A stretch of DNA of 64,000 nucleotides from Faecalibacterium sp. An122. GTDB taxonomy: Bacteria; Bacillota; Clostridia; Oscillospirales; Ruminococcaceae. Below the pieces are notes generated by a model that saw nothing but the letters and a program-made list of their open reading frames with translations, made no database searches and was not told the origin of the DNA. This document shows positions 51,398 through 61,046 of the stretch, piece after piece. Every line of letters starts with the position of its first letter. Positions within the stretch are counted from its first letter, which is position 1. Position numbers and translations under genes: made by a program. Location of the stretch: assembly GCF_002160895.1 (NCBI RefSeq), contig NZ_NFLL01000013.1, positions 1 to 64,000 of the forward strand, read 5' to 3'.

Positions 51398-51784
51398 TTA
51401 CTGGGCGTCCTCGCCGGCCTGGTCCAGCCACTCGGACACGTCCACCGTCTCGGCGTCGGCCCACAGGTGCTCCAGGTCGTAATAGGTGCGGGTACCCGGG
51501 ACAAAGACGTGCACCATCACCCCCGAGTAGTCCAGCAGAATCCAGTTCTTGGAGTCAAAGCCCTCGGTGTGATAGGGCTCAACCCCTTCCTGGGAGAGCT
51601 GGAACTGGACCTCGTCGGCCAGGGCCGCCACCTGGGTGGTGGAGGTACCGGAGGCGATGACGAAATAATCGGTCAGAACGGTCAGATCCTGCACCTTCAG
51701 CACACGGATCTGCTGTGCCTTTTTCTTATCCAGGATCTTTGCGATGCGGATGGCAAGAGTCTTGCTGTCGTTCAGATTTTCCAT
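51398..51784 (-). CDS. rsfS: Ribosomal silencing factor RsfS
   Basis: A 128-residue protein that binds uL14 and blocks subunit joining in starvation. Conserved LTDYFVIASGTSTTQVAALAD and the late WILLDYSGVMVHVF block are present. It lies 22 bp after the LCP gene, in the common nadD-yqeK-(LCP)-rsfS order of Firmicutes. Confidence 0.95.
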   Translation of the reverse strand: MENLNDSKTLAIRIAKILDKKKAQQIRVLKVQDLTVLTDYFVIASGTSTTQVAALADEVQFQLSQEGVEPYHTEGFDSKNWILLDYSGVMVHVFVPGTRTYYDLEHLWADAETVDVSEWLDQAGEDAQ

Positions 51785-51806
51785 AGGAACCCTTTCTCTT
51801 GAGATT

Positions 51807-53303
51807 TTATTGAGCGGCCTGCCCGCCTGCGGGCTGACCGTCGGTGGTCACTGCGCCCTGCACGTCGGTGTCGCCTTCCAGAATGGCGTCGTCCGACTCC
51901 TTGTCCAGCTGGCCCATAAACTGAATGTTGGCGCTGGTGGACATCGACCCGTGGGGCCAATGGTCGGTGGTCAGGTTGAGTTCATCCTCGCTGACCGGGC
52001 CGGTGTAGGTGCGGAAATAGGTGTTGAGCAGCTCTGCGATGGAGCCGGCATCCGGCACCACGCAGGAGTAGCCTGCAAAGCTGTCGGTGGCACCGATATA
52101 GGGCACCCCGCCCGAGAAGACGGGGGTCTGGGCGATCATGATGTTGGCGCTGTCCACCTTCATAAAGGAGACGGCCAGCTTGCCCAGGGTAATCAGATCC
52201 ATATCGGTCTGGATATAGTTGTTGAAGATGATGGGCATCTGGTTCAGGATGTCCTGAATGCCCATGGAGCGGGCCCGCTTGAACAGGGCGGCGTAGAAGT
52301 AGCGCTGCATGTTCAGGCGGTCGATGTCGGCGTTCTCATAGCCTGCGCCGTGGCGGTTGCGGACAAAGAACTCCGCCGATGCGCCGTCCAGGTTGCGGTA
52401 GCCCTTGGCCAGGTAGCTGCCGTTGTACTCAATATCCTGGGGGATATAGACCTCGATGCCGCCGAAGTTGTCCACCACCTCGGTGAGGGCCTCCATGTTG
52501 ATGGAGACGTAGTAGTCGATGGGCAGCTTGTACTGGTCGTAGATGACCTCGGCCAGGGCGGCGATGCTGCCGCCGTTGGACAGGGCCACCGAGTTAATCT
52601 GGTAGTTGGAGGCCTTGTAGGTCTTGCCGCTGGAGAGGGTGATGGTGCGGTTCTCGGTGGTAACCAGGGTGTTGCGGGGGATCTGCAGCATCCGCAGCGC
52701 GCCGTTCTTGATGTCGAACTGACAGTAGAGGATCATGTCGGTCATGCCGTCGTTGCTGCCGTCGCCGTAGGCCCGGCCTTCCTCATAGTCGATGCCGCAG
52801 ACCAGTATGTTGACCACATCCCCCTTGTACTCCTCCAGCGTCTGGATTTCCTCCACAATGGAGGGGGCGTCCGACTCGGGGCGGATGCTCTCCTGCACCC
52901 GGTTGACGTAATTCACCGCATAGACCACGCCGCAGCCGATCAGGGCCACCACGCCCAGCACCACCGCCAGCGGCAGCCAGATGGGAGAGAGGCGCTTGCG
53001 CTTCCGTCCGCCGCCATGGCCGCCCGAGCCGCCGGTGTGGCGGGGCGGCTCCTTGCCGCCACCATTGCCGCCGGCCGAATGGGCGGGACGGCTTTCGGTC
53101 CGCTCCTGGGGAACCGGACGGGCCGCCGGACGGCTGTCCTCCCCTGACTCCATCCGGAAGAAGCTCTGGCCGTCATCCTCCTGCGGCGCCGACCCCTGGG
53201 GCCGGACGGGCGGGCGGGGCGGAACGCTGCCCCCTGCGCCGCTCCCTGCAGTGGGAGTTCCCAGTGAACGGTCGGTATTGATGCGGCGAGGCGTTCCACT
53301 CAT
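51807..53303 (-). CDS. LytR-CpsA-Psr (LCP) family cell-wall glycopolymer ligase
   Basis: Transfers teichoic-acid-like polymers or capsule from lipid carriers to peptidoglycan. Of 498 residues the first 105 are a cytoplasmic, Pro/Gly/Arg-rich disordered region. A membrane span follows (about 109-132), then the LCP domain (about 160-400) with the conserved Asp/Arg motifs in NILVCGIDY, DMILYCQFD, LQIPRNT and RNRHGAGYENADIDR. The C-terminal tail is Gly/Gln-rich. Start ATG 53303 with AAGGAG. It has its own promoter and a leader of about 200 nt, and is followed by rsfS and leuS. Confidence 0.9.
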   Translation of the reverse strand: MSGTPRRINTDRSLGTPTAGSGAGGSVPPRPPVRPQGSAPQEDDGQSFFRMESGEDSRPAARPVPQERTESRPAHSAGGNGGGKEPPRHTGGSGGHGGGRKRKRLSPIWLPLAVVLGVVALIGCGVVYAVNYVNRVQESIRPESDAPSIVEEIQTLEEYKGDVVNILVCGIDYEEGRAYGDGSNDGMTDMILYCQFDIKNGALRMLQIPRNTLVTTENRTITLSSGKTYKASNYQINSVALSNGGSIAALAEVIYDQYKLPIDYYVSINMEALTEVVDNFGGIEVYIPQDIEYNGSYLAKGYRNLDGASAEFFVRNRHGAGYENADIDRLNMQRYFYAALFKRARSMGIQDILNQMPIIFNNYIQTDMDLITLGKLAVSFMKVDSANIMIAQTPVFSGGVPYIGATDSFAGYSCVVPDAGSIAELLNTYFRTYTGPVSEDELNLTTDHWPHGSMSTSANIQFMGQLDKESDDAILEGDTDVQGAVTTDGQPAGGQAAQ

Positions 53304-53505
53304 AGCTTGTCTCCTTCATCGGCCTGCCCGGGGCAGGCGATCACTTTCCTTCAAAATTCATCCATCCCGTGCCACCGGGAGGGGCACAGTCACTTTCTTT
53401 CTTCTTAACCTCTGGCCGGGGCGGCGCTGCGCCCCAAAACCAAAGCCGGTGCGCCGCAGCCTGGGGGAAGGGGTTTCCTGCATGCTGGCGGCGCAATCTC
53501 TTAGT

Positions 53506-53534
53506 AGTATAGCATTCTCGGGCAGAATCTGCAA
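53506..53534 (-). promoter_or_regulatory. Promoter of the LCP-rsfS-leuS unit
   Basis: On the minus strand, TTGCAG (53534-53529), 17 bp, TATACT (53511-53506), about 200 bp before the LCP start. The GC-rich leader contains inverted segments, for example CCTGCCC/GGGCAGG, but no recognised riboswitch. Confidence 0.7.
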
Positions 53535-53568
53535 TCCGTTTTGACAAACCTTCACGGATAGGTCAAAT

Positions 53569-54144
53569 TCAGGCCCGCTGGTCCAGAATCCTGCGGAAGT
53601 CTTCCCGGGCGGCGGCGGACATGGAGTCCAGGGGCCGGCCGCCCTTTTTCACAAAGGAGACCGACTGGTCCAGGGCCTGGTACATGGCCTGGTCGATGTC
53701 CTCCATCTCCAGTTTCCGCAGCTCCTCCACCCCGTCGAAGTCCCGCTCGGCGCTGGTCATGTCGGCCAGAAAGAGGATCTTGTCCAGCAGGGTCATCCCC
53801 GGCTTGCCCGCCGTGTGGCAGGCCACCGCCGAGAGAACCGCCTCGTCGGTGACGCCCCATTCGGTCTTGGCCAGGATGGCCGCGCAGACCCCATGCCAGA
53901 TGGGGGTGGGGCGGTTTTCGGTGTTCCCTGCCAGGTCGGGATGGGCCCGCAGCAGCGCCAGCTGGTCCGCCACCGGCATTTCCTTGGCGGTGTCGTGGAG
54001 CAGGGCCGCCAGCGCGGCCTGGTCACAGTCGGCGCCGTAGCGCTCGGCCAGTTTGACGGCCATTTTTTCCACGTTCAGGGTGTGACGGTAGCGCTTGTCC
54101 CCCAGGCGCTTGCGGGCCACATCTTTTGCTTCCTTCAGATCCAT
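53569..54144 (-). CDS. yqeK: YqeK family HD-domain symmetrical Ap4A hydrolase
   Basis: A 191-residue HD phosphohydrolase that splits diadenosine tetraphosphate in characterised Gram-positive members. Metal ligands are in RYRHTLNVEKMA, LLHDTAKE (HD pair), the H of PIWHGV and CHTAGKPGMTLLDKILFLADM. It follows nadD by 26 bp; the nadD-yqeK pair is conserved in Firmicutes. Confidence 0.93.
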   Translation of the reverse strand: MDLKEAKDVARKRLGDKRYRHTLNVEKMAVKLAERYGADCDQAALAALLHDTAKEMPVADQLALLRAHPDLAGNTENRPTPIWHGVCAAILAKTEWGVTDEAVLSAVACHTAGKPGMTLLDKILFLADMTSAERDFDGVEELRKLEMEDIDQAMYQALDQSVSFVKKGGRPLDSMSAAAREDFRRILDQRA

Positions 54145-54170
54145 AGAGCAGCCTTCCTTTCTTGATCCAA

Positions 54171-54836
54171 TCAGGGTTCCGGATGCTGGCAGGGGTGCGG
54201 GATGGCCTCATGGCCGGGGCCGGTGTACAGCCCCTCCCGCCGGATCACCTGCCGCACCTGCTCCGGCAGGGCGGCGGCACAGTCCTCCCCCGCTTCCAGC
54301 CGGCGCCGGATCTCCCGGCTGGCCATGGGCAGGGCCTCCACCTGGGTCATCAGGATGCGGCTGCCGGTGGGGTCCAGGGCCCGGGCGGCGCTGTGCAGGA
54401 CACAGTCGTCCCCGATTTCCCGGCTCACCACCACCAGCTGGGCCAGGCGGAGGATATCCTGCCAGCGGTACCACGCCTGGAAGGATTCCAGCATATCGCT
54501 GCCCACCGCCAGATACAGCCGGGCCTCCGGATAGGTCTGGCCCAGCATCTCGATGGTCCGAACGGTATAGTTGCGCTGTCCGGCGGCCGCCTGGCGGATT
54601 TCCCAGTCGCTGACCGTGATCCGGGGCAGATACGGTGTCCCTTCCAGGGCGTAAAAACAGCGGCACATTTCCAGGCGCAGGGCCGCCGGGGTGGAGCTGG
54701 CCGCCTTGTGCGGGGGCACCCCCGCCGGCATCACCACCACCTGGTCCGGCCTCACCCGCTCCGCCGCCGCCTGCAAATTGTTCAGGTGGCCGTTGTGGGG
54801 CGGGTCAAAGGTGCCGCCATACAGCAGGACCTTCAT
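54171..54836 (-). CDS. nadD: Nicotinate-nucleotide adenylyltransferase
   Basis: Makes deamido-NAD from nicotinate mononucleotide and ATP. The 221 residues show the YGGTFDPPHNGHL nucleotidyltransferase motif and the C-terminal PMASREIRRRLEAGE, where IS.(T/S)xxR-type residues bind ATP. With cinA in the same window, two steps of NAD salvage are represented. Its ATG overlaps the yhbY stop (ATGA). Confidence 0.95.
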   Translation of the reverse strand: MKVLLYGGTFDPPHNGHLNNLQAAAERVRPDQVVVMPAGVPPHKAASSTPAALRLEMCRCFYALEGTPYLPRITVSDWEIRQAAAGQRNYTVRTIEMLGQTYPEARLYLAVGSDMLESFQAWYRWQDILRLAQLVVVSREIGDDCVLHSAARALDPTGSRILMTQVEALPMASREIRRRLEAGEDCAAALPEQVRQVIRREGLYTGPGHEAIPHPCQHPEP

Positions 54837-55129
54837 TTCAGCAGGTCGGCGTAGGCGCTGTCCTTTTTCTTCTGAAGGTACAGCACAAACTTGGAACCGA
54901 TCACCTGCACGCAGTCGGCGCCGGTGGCCTCAGCCAGAACGATGGAGGCCTCCCGGGCATTGTACATACTGGTCTCCAGCACCTTCAGCTTGATGAGCTC
55001 CCGGGCGTCCAGGCAGGCCTTCACAGCGTCAATGAGGGTCTGGTCGATCTCGCCCTTGCCGATCTGAAAGACCGGGTCCATGGTGTTGGCCTTGCCGCGC
55101 AGAATGGCGCGCTGTTTACTTGTCAGCAT
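54833..55129 (-). CDS. yhbY: YhbY-family CRM-domain RNA-binding protein
   Basis: A 98-residue single CRM domain, which binds pre-50S ribosomes. It starts MLTSKQRAILRGKANTMDPV and has the conserved GKGEI loop (ordinarily GxxG) and the RELIKLKVL strand. AAAGGAG precedes ATG 55129; the longer frame is unlikely. It is coupled to nadD by a four-base overlap. Confidence 0.93.
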   Translation of the reverse strand: MLTSKQRAILRGKANTMDPVFQIGKGEIDQTLIDAVKACLDARELIKLKVLETSMYNAREASIVLAEATGADCVQVIGSKFVLYLQKKKDSAYADLLK

Positions 55130-55174
55130 ACGATTTCTCCTTTTATGTCCTCCGTCCTGGGCGGATCTCACACG

Positions 55175-55813
55175 TTACTTTTCCTGCAGGAACGCCTCCA
55201 GCCGGGCTTCCAGCGCCTCCAGGGCGCGGCCGCGGTGGCTGATGGCATCTTTTTCGTCGGGGGTGAGCTGGGCGTAGCTGTCCCGCTCGGTGTTGGGGCG
55301 CTTGCCGCCGTCGGCGGTACCCCGCTCGTCGGGGATGAACAGGGGATCATAGCCAAAGCCATAGTCCCCCGGCTGCCGGTCAAAGGCCACCTGGCCGGGG
55401 CACTCGCCCATACAGGTCAGGGTGCGGCCGTCCGGCATCCGGAAGCAGACCGCCGAGACAAACTTGGCGCCCCGCTTTCCCGCCGGGACATCCCGCATGG
55501 CCTCCAGCAGCTTGTCGTTGTTGGCCTCATCGTCCCCGTGATGGCCGCAGTAGCGGGCGCTGTAGACCCCCGGTGCGCCGTCCAGAGCCTCCACGCAGAG
55601 GCCCGAATCGTCCGCCACGGTGGGCAGGCCGCTGGCCGCCGCAAAGGCTGCCGCCTTGATGGCGGCGTTCTCGGCGAAGGTGGTGCCGGTCTCCTCGGGG
55701 TCCAGATCCAGGCCCAGCTCCTTCTGGCTCAGGACCTGATGGCCCTGGGCCTCCAGAATCCGGCGCAGCTCCTTGAGCTTGCCGGGATTGCCGGTTGCTG
55801 CACAAATTTTCAT
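55175..55813 (-). CDS. rdgB: XTP/dITP pyrophosphatase (RdgB/HAM1)
   Basis: House-cleaning enzyme that hydrolyses XTP, dITP and ITP to monophosphates. The 212 residues open MKICAATGNPGKLKELRRIL and include TTFAENAAIKA, ADDSGLCVEAL and the FGYDPLF motif. ATG 55813 is selected, with GGAGG eight bases upstream. It begins two bases before the ftsY stop region, so the two are in one transcript. Confidence 0.95.
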   Translation of the reverse strand: MKICAATGNPGKLKELRRILEAQGHQVLSQKELGLDLDPEETGTTFAENAAIKAAAFAAASGLPTVADDSGLCVEALDGAPGVYSARYCGHHGDDEANNDKLLEAMRDVPAGKRGAKFVSAVCFRMPDGRTLTCMGECPGQVAFDRQPGDYGFGYDPLFIPDERGTADGGKRPNTERDSYAQLTPDEKDAISHRGRALEALEARLEAFLQEK

Positions 55814-55815
55814 GG

Positions 55816-56748
55816 TCAGCTCCTCCATTTGCGGGGCAGCAGCTCCTCGACAAAGCCCGCTGCATCAAAGGGCAGCAGGTCGTCGATGGCCTCGCCCACG
55901 CCGATGAACCGCACCGGCAGGCCCAGCCGCCGCTTGACCGCCACCACGCAGCCGCCCTTGGCGGTGCCGTCCAGCTTGGTCAGGATGATGCCGCTGGCGT
56001 CGGCGGCCCGGCAGAATTCCCGGGCCTGGCTGATGGCGTTCTGGCCGGTGATGGCGTCCAGCACCAGCAGCGTTTCCAGGCTGGCGTCGGGGGCGGCCTT
56101 GCGGACGCTGCGGCTGATCTTGGACAGCTCGGCCATCAGGTTGGCCTTGTTGTGCAGACGGCCGGCGGTGTCGGCAATCACCATGTCATAGCCCCGGGCC
56201 TGGGCCGACTTGACGGTGTCGAAGATGACCGCCGCCGGGTCGGCGCCCTCGCCGGCCTTGACAATGGGCACCCCGGCCCGTCCGGCCCAGATGTCCAGCT
56301 GTTCGCTGGCCGCGGCACGGAAGGTATCGCCTGCCGCCAGCATGACGCGGCGGCCCTGCTCCCGGTAATAGTTGGCCAGCTTGGCGATGCTGGTGGTCTT
56401 GCCCACGCCGTTCACGCCGATCACCAGGATGACGGCGGGATGGCCGCTCAGGTCCATCTCGGTGCCCGGCTCCATCTCCTCCCGCAGGATTTCCCGCAGG
56501 GCGTCCATGGCCTGGTCGCCGGTCTTGAGGTGCTGGTTCTTCACTTCCTCACGCAGCCGTTCCACCAGGTGGAGCGCCACCTCGGCGCCCACGTCGGCCA
56601 GGATCAGCTGTTCCTCCAGGTCATCGTAGAGATCGTCGGTGATCTCGGCCCCGGTGAGGGTGTTGATGATGTTGCCCCAAAAGCCGGTGCGGGTCTTTTT
56701 GAGGCCGTTTTCCATCTTTTCCTTGTTTTTTCTTCCGAACAAACCCAT
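55816..56748 (-). CDS. ftsY: Signal recognition particle receptor FtsY
   Basis: SRP GTPase at the membrane that receives nascent membrane proteins from Ffh. The 310 residues have an N domain and a G domain with GVNGVGKTTSIAKLA, DTFRAAASEQL, DTAGRLHNKANLM, TKLDGTAKGG and the closing GVGE. The acidic A domain is missing, as in many Firmicutes. It follows smc by 45 bp, a conserved pair. Confidence 0.96.
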   Translation of the reverse strand: MGLFGRKNKEKMENGLKKTRTGFWGNIINTLTGAEITDDLYDDLEEQLILADVGAEVALHLVERLREEVKNQHLKTGDQAMDALREILREEMEPGTEMDLSGHPAVILVIGVNGVGKTTSIAKLANYYREQGRRVMLAAGDTFRAAASEQLDIWAGRAGVPIVKAGEGADPAAVIFDTVKSAQARGYDMVIADTAGRLHNKANLMAELSKISRSVRKAAPDASLETLLVLDAITGQNAISQAREFCRAADASGIILTKLDGTAKGGCVVAVKRRLGLPVRFIGVGEAIDDLLPFDAAGFVEELLPRKWRS

Positions 56749-56793
56749 AGGGGGAATCCTCCTGCTAGTATGTAAGTCTGTCTGGTCTGTATG

Positions 56794-59700
56794 TTATGAG
56801 ACGAGGGTGGCGTCCACCTGGTCCAGATCCAGCCGGAGCAGCTTGGACACCCCGTCTTCCTGCATGGTCACGCCATAGAGGACGTCGGCGGCCTCCATGG
56901 TGCCGCGGCGGTGGGTGATGACGATGAACTGGGTCTTTTCCCCGATCCGCCGCAGATACTGGGCGAACCGCACCACGTTGGCGTCGTCCAGGGCGGCCTC
57001 GATCTCGTCCAGGATGCAGAAGGGCGAGGGGTTCACCGCCAGGATGGCGAAGTAGATGCTGATGGCCACCAGGGCCCGCTCTCCGCCCGAGAGGGCTTCC
57101 AGATTGCGGATCACCTTGCCCGGGGGGCTGACCTGGATGTCGATGCCGCTGCCCAGAACGTCCTCGGGGTTTTCCAGGGATAGGGACGCCTCGCCTCCGC
57201 CGAACAATTCAGCAAAGACCCGGCCGAAATTCTGGTTGATGGCGGCAAAGTTGCGGCTGAACAGATCCCGCATCTGGCCGTTCAGCTCTCCGATCATCCG
57301 GATCAGCCGGCTGCGGCTCTCCTCCACGTCCTCCACCTGGGTTTTCAGGGTGTCGTAGCGGGTACGGACTTCCTGGTATTCCTCCACCGCCCCCACGTTG
57401 ACACTGCCCAGGGCGCGGATTTTTCCCCGCACCTCGGCCACCTGGGCCCGCAGAGCCACCATGGAAGTATACTCGACGCAGTATTTGGCCGCATCGGTGG
57501 GGGCCAGCTGGTATTCGTCCCAGAGCTTGGCCGCCAGCTGGTCGTACTCCCCTTCTGCGGCGCTCTTGCGCTCGGACAGGCGGGCCATCTCCCGGCCCGC
57601 CTCCTCCCGTTCCTCGGCGGCGGCCCGGGCGGCGGCCTGGGCTTTGGTCTCGGCGGCCTGCTGTTCCATCCGGGCATCGGCTGCCTTGCGGATGGCGGCC
57701 TCCTTCTCCTGAATGGTACGCCGGCCCTGTTCGGCCTCATCCTTTACCTGCTGGATGGCCCGGACCATCTCCTGGTCCTGGGCTTCCAGAACCCGGATGT
57801 TTTCCTCCAGGGTCTCTTTTCGGGCGCCGGCCTCGGCCAGCCGCTGTTCCCAGTCGGCCACCCGGCTGCGGCACAGCTCGGCATCCTTCTGCCGGGCCAG
57901 CTGGTCCAGCTGTTTCTGGGCCAGAGCCCCCGACAGACGGCTCTGCTGGGCTGCAAAGTCGTCCCCGCCCTGGGTCAGGCGGGCCAGCTCGCCGGTGAGC
58001 TGTTCGGCCTCTCCGGCCAGAGCTTCCCGCCGGGCGGCGGCCTGTTGGGCGGCCTGTTCCTGGGCGGCGGCTTCCGCCTCCAGGGCCTGGGCCTCGGCGG
58101 AACGCTGGCCGGCGTTCTCCCGGGCCTGTTCCACTGCCAGTTCCAGCCGCTTGCGCTCGGCCTCGGCCCGGACCCGGTCCTCTGCCGCGGTCCGCTCCTC
58201 GCTCTCCGTGGCGGTCAGGTCGGCGATCACTGCGTCGGCCTGGCTCTTGCACTGGGCGGTTTTCTGGCGGGCGGCGGCGCAGTCCTGTTCCAGCCGGGCC
58301 AGTTTTTCTTTCAGTTCCTGAATCTCCTGCCGGCGGGTGAACAGGCCCGCCGACCGCTGGACGCTGCCGCCGGTAAAGCTGCCGCCGGCGTTGACCACCT
58401 GGCCGTCCATGGTGACCACCCGGTTGCGGTACTGGAGGGCGCGGGCCACCTTGCCCGCGGCGTTGATGTCCTCCACCACCACAATCCGGCCCAGCAGGTT
58501 GGAGACAATGTTCTGATACCGACTGTCCGCCCGCACCAGGCTGCTGGCCAGCCGGGCCGACAGGGGCAATTCGCCCCGGAACAGTCCCGGCTGAACGGTG
58601 TCCAGGGGCAGGAAGGTGGCCCGGCCGGCGTTTTCCCGCCGCAGCAGGGCGATGCCCGCCTTGGCGGCGGCCTCGTTCTCCACCACAATGTTCTGCATGG
58701 CGGCGCCCAGGGCGGTTTCCACCGCCAGCTCACACCCGGCCTCCACCGTCAGGATGGAGGACACCGGCCCGATGATCCCCCGCAGGCGTCCTCCTGCGGC
58801 GGCCTGCATCACGGCACGGACCGAGTGCTGGTAGCCTTCCATGTTCTTTTCCAGCTCTTTCAGCACCGACAGCCGCTGCGCGGCGGCGTCCCGGCTGCGG
58901 GAGAGCTCCCGCTCCGCCTCCTCGGCGGCGGCCAGGGCCTTCCGGCGGCTGTTCAGCTTGAGGGTCAGGCCCGCCCTGACGTTGGCCAGCTGCTTTTCGC
59001 CGGCGGCCAGCATCTCCAGATACTTCCGGGTGTCGACCTGGTTTTCTTCCAGCTGGGCCAGCTGATCCATCTGGGCTTTCGCCCCTGCCTGGGCTTCAGG
59101 CAGGCGGCTGCGGGCCGATTCGGCGGCGGCATGGGCCGCGGCCTCCTCCACCCGGGCCGCCGTCTCCCGGGCGGTCACATCGCTGAGCCGGGCCCGCAGC
59201 TCTTCCTGGCGGGCGCTGGCCGCATCGGTGCGGCTCTGCAGGGCGGCCAGCTGACCGCTCAGCTCCTCCATCTCCCGGGCCAGGGCGGCGGCCTCCTGCT
59301 CCATCTGTGCGGCGGCGGCCTTCTGCCGGTCCAGTTCCGCAGCGGCGGCCTCCTGCTCGGTCTGGCCCTGGGCCAGCTCCTGGCGCAGGGCCTCGGCGCT
59401 CTGGCGGGCGTGAACCCGGTCGTTTTCCAGCACCGCAATCCGGCTGTCGCTGCCGCTGATCTGCTGGGTGATACTGCGGATATCCCCATTCAGGCGCTCG
59501 ATCTCCACCGTGAGACGCTGTGCCTGCATACGGATCTCCTCAGCCTCCTGCTGCAATGCCTTGTCCTTTTTGTCGTGGCGCTCCCAGGCGGCCTGGGCGG
59601 TGTCGTAGTCCCGCCGCAGCTGCTGCAGCGCGGCCCGGGCGGCCCGGATATTCTCCACCCAGAGGGTAATCTCCAGGCTTTTGCGCCGGTCCGCCAGAGC

Positions 59701-60351
59701 CAGATAGGCCTTGGCCTTTTCGGCTTCCTTGGCCAGGGGGCCCACCCGGCTTTCCAGCTCGGCCAGGATATCCCGCAGCCGTTCCAGATTGGCCTCGGCG
59801 GCGGCGAGGCGGTGTTCGGCCTCGTTTTTGCGGTAGCGGTACTTGGCGATGCCGCAGGCGTCCTCAAAAATTTCCCGCCGCTCGCTGCCCTTGGCCGCCA
59901 CAATCTCGGCGATCTGGCCCTGGCCGATGATGGAATAGCCATCCCGGCCGATGCCGGTGTCCAGCAGCAGTTCGTAGATGTCTTTCAGTCGGCAGACCTG
60001 GCCGTTGATGGTGTATTCGCTGTCTCCCGAGCGGTAGTACCGCCGGCCGATCACCACCTGGTCGGCCTCCAGGTCCAGGGTGTGGTCGGCATTGTCCAGC
60101 GTCAGCCGGACCGATGCGTAGCCCATGGCCCCCCGGCGCCGCGTTCCGCCGAAGATGACATCCTCCATCTTGCCGGCGCTGCGCAGCTGGCGGCTGCTGG
60201 TCTCGCCCAGCACCCAGCGGATCGCGTCGGACAGGTTGCTTTTGCCCGAGCCATTGGGCCCCACCACCCCGGTGACCCCCTTGTCAAAGGTGATCTTGAC
60301 CTTGTCCGGGAAGCTCTTGAAGCCCTGGATCTCCAGCTCTTTTAATACCAT
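56794..60351 (-). CDS. smc: Chromosome segregation protein SMC
   Basis: Structural maintenance of chromosomes ATPase, 1185 residues. The N-terminal head has Walker A GPNGSGKSNLSDAIR at about 32. Two long coiled coils flank the hinge (about 510-640, with GGRLRGIIGPV and GGSFTGGS). The C-terminal head carries the signature LSGGERALVAISI and Walker B FCILDEIEAALD. The coils are unusually rich in Ala, Gln and Glu, as expected for this GC content. Three bases separate its ATG from the rnc stop, giving the typical rnc-smc-ftsY order. Confidence 0.97.
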   Translation of the reverse strand: MVLKELEIQGFKSFPDKVKITFDKGVTGVVGPNGSGKSNLSDAIRWVLGETSSRQLRSAGKMEDVIFGGTRRRGAMGYASVRLTLDNADHTLDLEADQVVIGRRYYRSGDSEYTINGQVCRLKDIYELLLDTGIGRDGYSIIGQGQIAEIVAAKGSERREIFEDACGIAKYRYRKNEAEHRLAAAEANLERLRDILAELESRVGPLAKEAEKAKAYLALADRRKSLEITLWVENIRAARAALQQLRRDYDTAQAAWERHDKKDKALQQEAEEIRMQAQRLTVEIERLNGDIRSITQQISGSDSRIAVLENDRVHARQSAEALRQELAQGQTEQEAAAAELDRQKAAAAQMEQEAAALAREMEELSGQLAALQSRTDAASARQEELRARLSDVTARETAARVEEAAAHAAAESARSRLPEAQAGAKAQMDQLAQLEENQVDTRKYLEMLAAGEKQLANVRAGLTLKLNSRRKALAAAEEAERELSRSRDAAAQRLSVLKELEKNMEGYQHSVRAVMQAAAGGRLRGIIGPVSSILTVEAGCELAVETALGAAMQNIVVENEAAAKAGIALLRRENAGRATFLPLDTVQPGLFRGELPLSARLASSLVRADSRYQNIVSNLLGRIVVVEDINAAGKVARALQYRNRVVTMDGQVVNAGGSFTGGSVQRSAGLFTRRQEIQELKEKLARLEQDCAAARQKTAQCKSQADAVIADLTATESEERTAAEDRVRAEAERKRLELAVEQARENAGQRSAEAQALEAEAAAQEQAAQQAAARREALAGEAEQLTGELARLTQGGDDFAAQQSRLSGALAQKQLDQLARQKDAELCRSRVADWEQRLAEAGARKETLEENIRVLEAQDQEMVRAIQQVKDEAEQGRRTIQEKEAAIRKAADARMEQQAAETKAQAAARAAAEEREEAGREMARLSERKSAAEGEYDQLAAKLWDEYQLAPTDAAKYCVEYTSMVALRAQVAEVRGKIRALGSVNVGAVEEYQEVRTRYDTLKTQVEDVEESRSRLIRMIGELNGQMRDLFSRNFAAINQNFGRVFAELFGGGEASLSLENPEDVLGSGIDIQVSPPGKVIRNLEALSGGERALVAISIYFAILAVNPSPFCILDEIEAALDDANVVRFAQYLRRIGEKTQFIVITHRRGTMEAADVLYGVTMQEDGVSKLLRLDLDQVDATLVS

Positions 60352-60354
60352 CGG

Positions 60355-61029
60355 TCAGTTTTCTCCGAGGACGCCCAGCAGCTTGAGGGCCTCCCGGGCG
60401 GCGTGCTGCTCGGCGGCCTTTTTGCTCCGGCCCTCGCCCCGGGCCACGCAGTCCGAATTGAACCGCACCGCCACCACGAAATGCTTGTCGTGGTCGGGGC
60501 CGGTCTCCTTTTCCACAATATAGCTGAGGCGTTCCTCCGGGTTCTGCTGGACAATCTCCTGCAGGCGGGTCTTGTAGTCGGCCTCGGCGTGTTTGCCCTC
60601 GGTGATGAAGGGCAGGATGAACGCCCGGGCCACCTCCATGCCGCCGTCCAGATAGAGGGCGGCGATCAGGGCCTCAAAGGCGTCCGACACCACGCTGGGC
60701 CGCTCCCGGCCGCCGCAGCGCTCCTCGCCCTTGCCCAGACGCAGGTAATCTCCCAGGTGAATCTCCTGGGCGAACTGGAACAGTGCGCCCTCGCTGACCA
60801 GGCTGGACCGGATGCGGGTCAGATCGCCCTCGGGCCGGTCGGCGTAGGCGTGGAACAGGTAGTCGGCCGAGACAATCTGGAGGACGCTGTCCCCCAGAAA
60901 CTCCAGCCGCTCGTTGTGGGCCACCGGGACCCGGCTCTCGTTGGCGTAGCTGGTATGGGTCAGGGCGGTGGTGAGAAGGTCAGGATTTTTGAAGGTATGC
61001 CCGATGATTTTTTCGAGCGGATGCGCCAT
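60355..61029 (-). CDS. rnc: Ribonuclease III
   Basis: Double-stranded-RNA endonuclease for rRNA processing. The 224 residues contain the RNase III domain with the signature NERLEFLGDSVLQ and catalytic DAFEALIAALYLDGG, and a C-terminal dsRNA-binding domain (about 155-222). ATG 61029 is taken because AAAGGAGG lies nine bases upstream. It begins 17 bp after plsX. Confidence 0.96.
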   Translation of the reverse strand: MAHPLEKIIGHTFKNPDLLTTALTHTSYANESRVPVAHNERLEFLGDSVLQIVSADYLFHAYADRPEGDLTRIRSSLVSEGALFQFAQEIHLGDYLRLGKGEERCGGRERPSVVSDAFEALIAALYLDGGMEVARAFILPFITEGKHAEADYKTRLQEIVQQNPEERLSYIVEKETGPDHDKHFVVAVRFNSDCVARGEGRSKKAAEQHAAREALKLLGVLGEN

Positions 61030-61046
61030 AGGTTGCACCCTCCTTT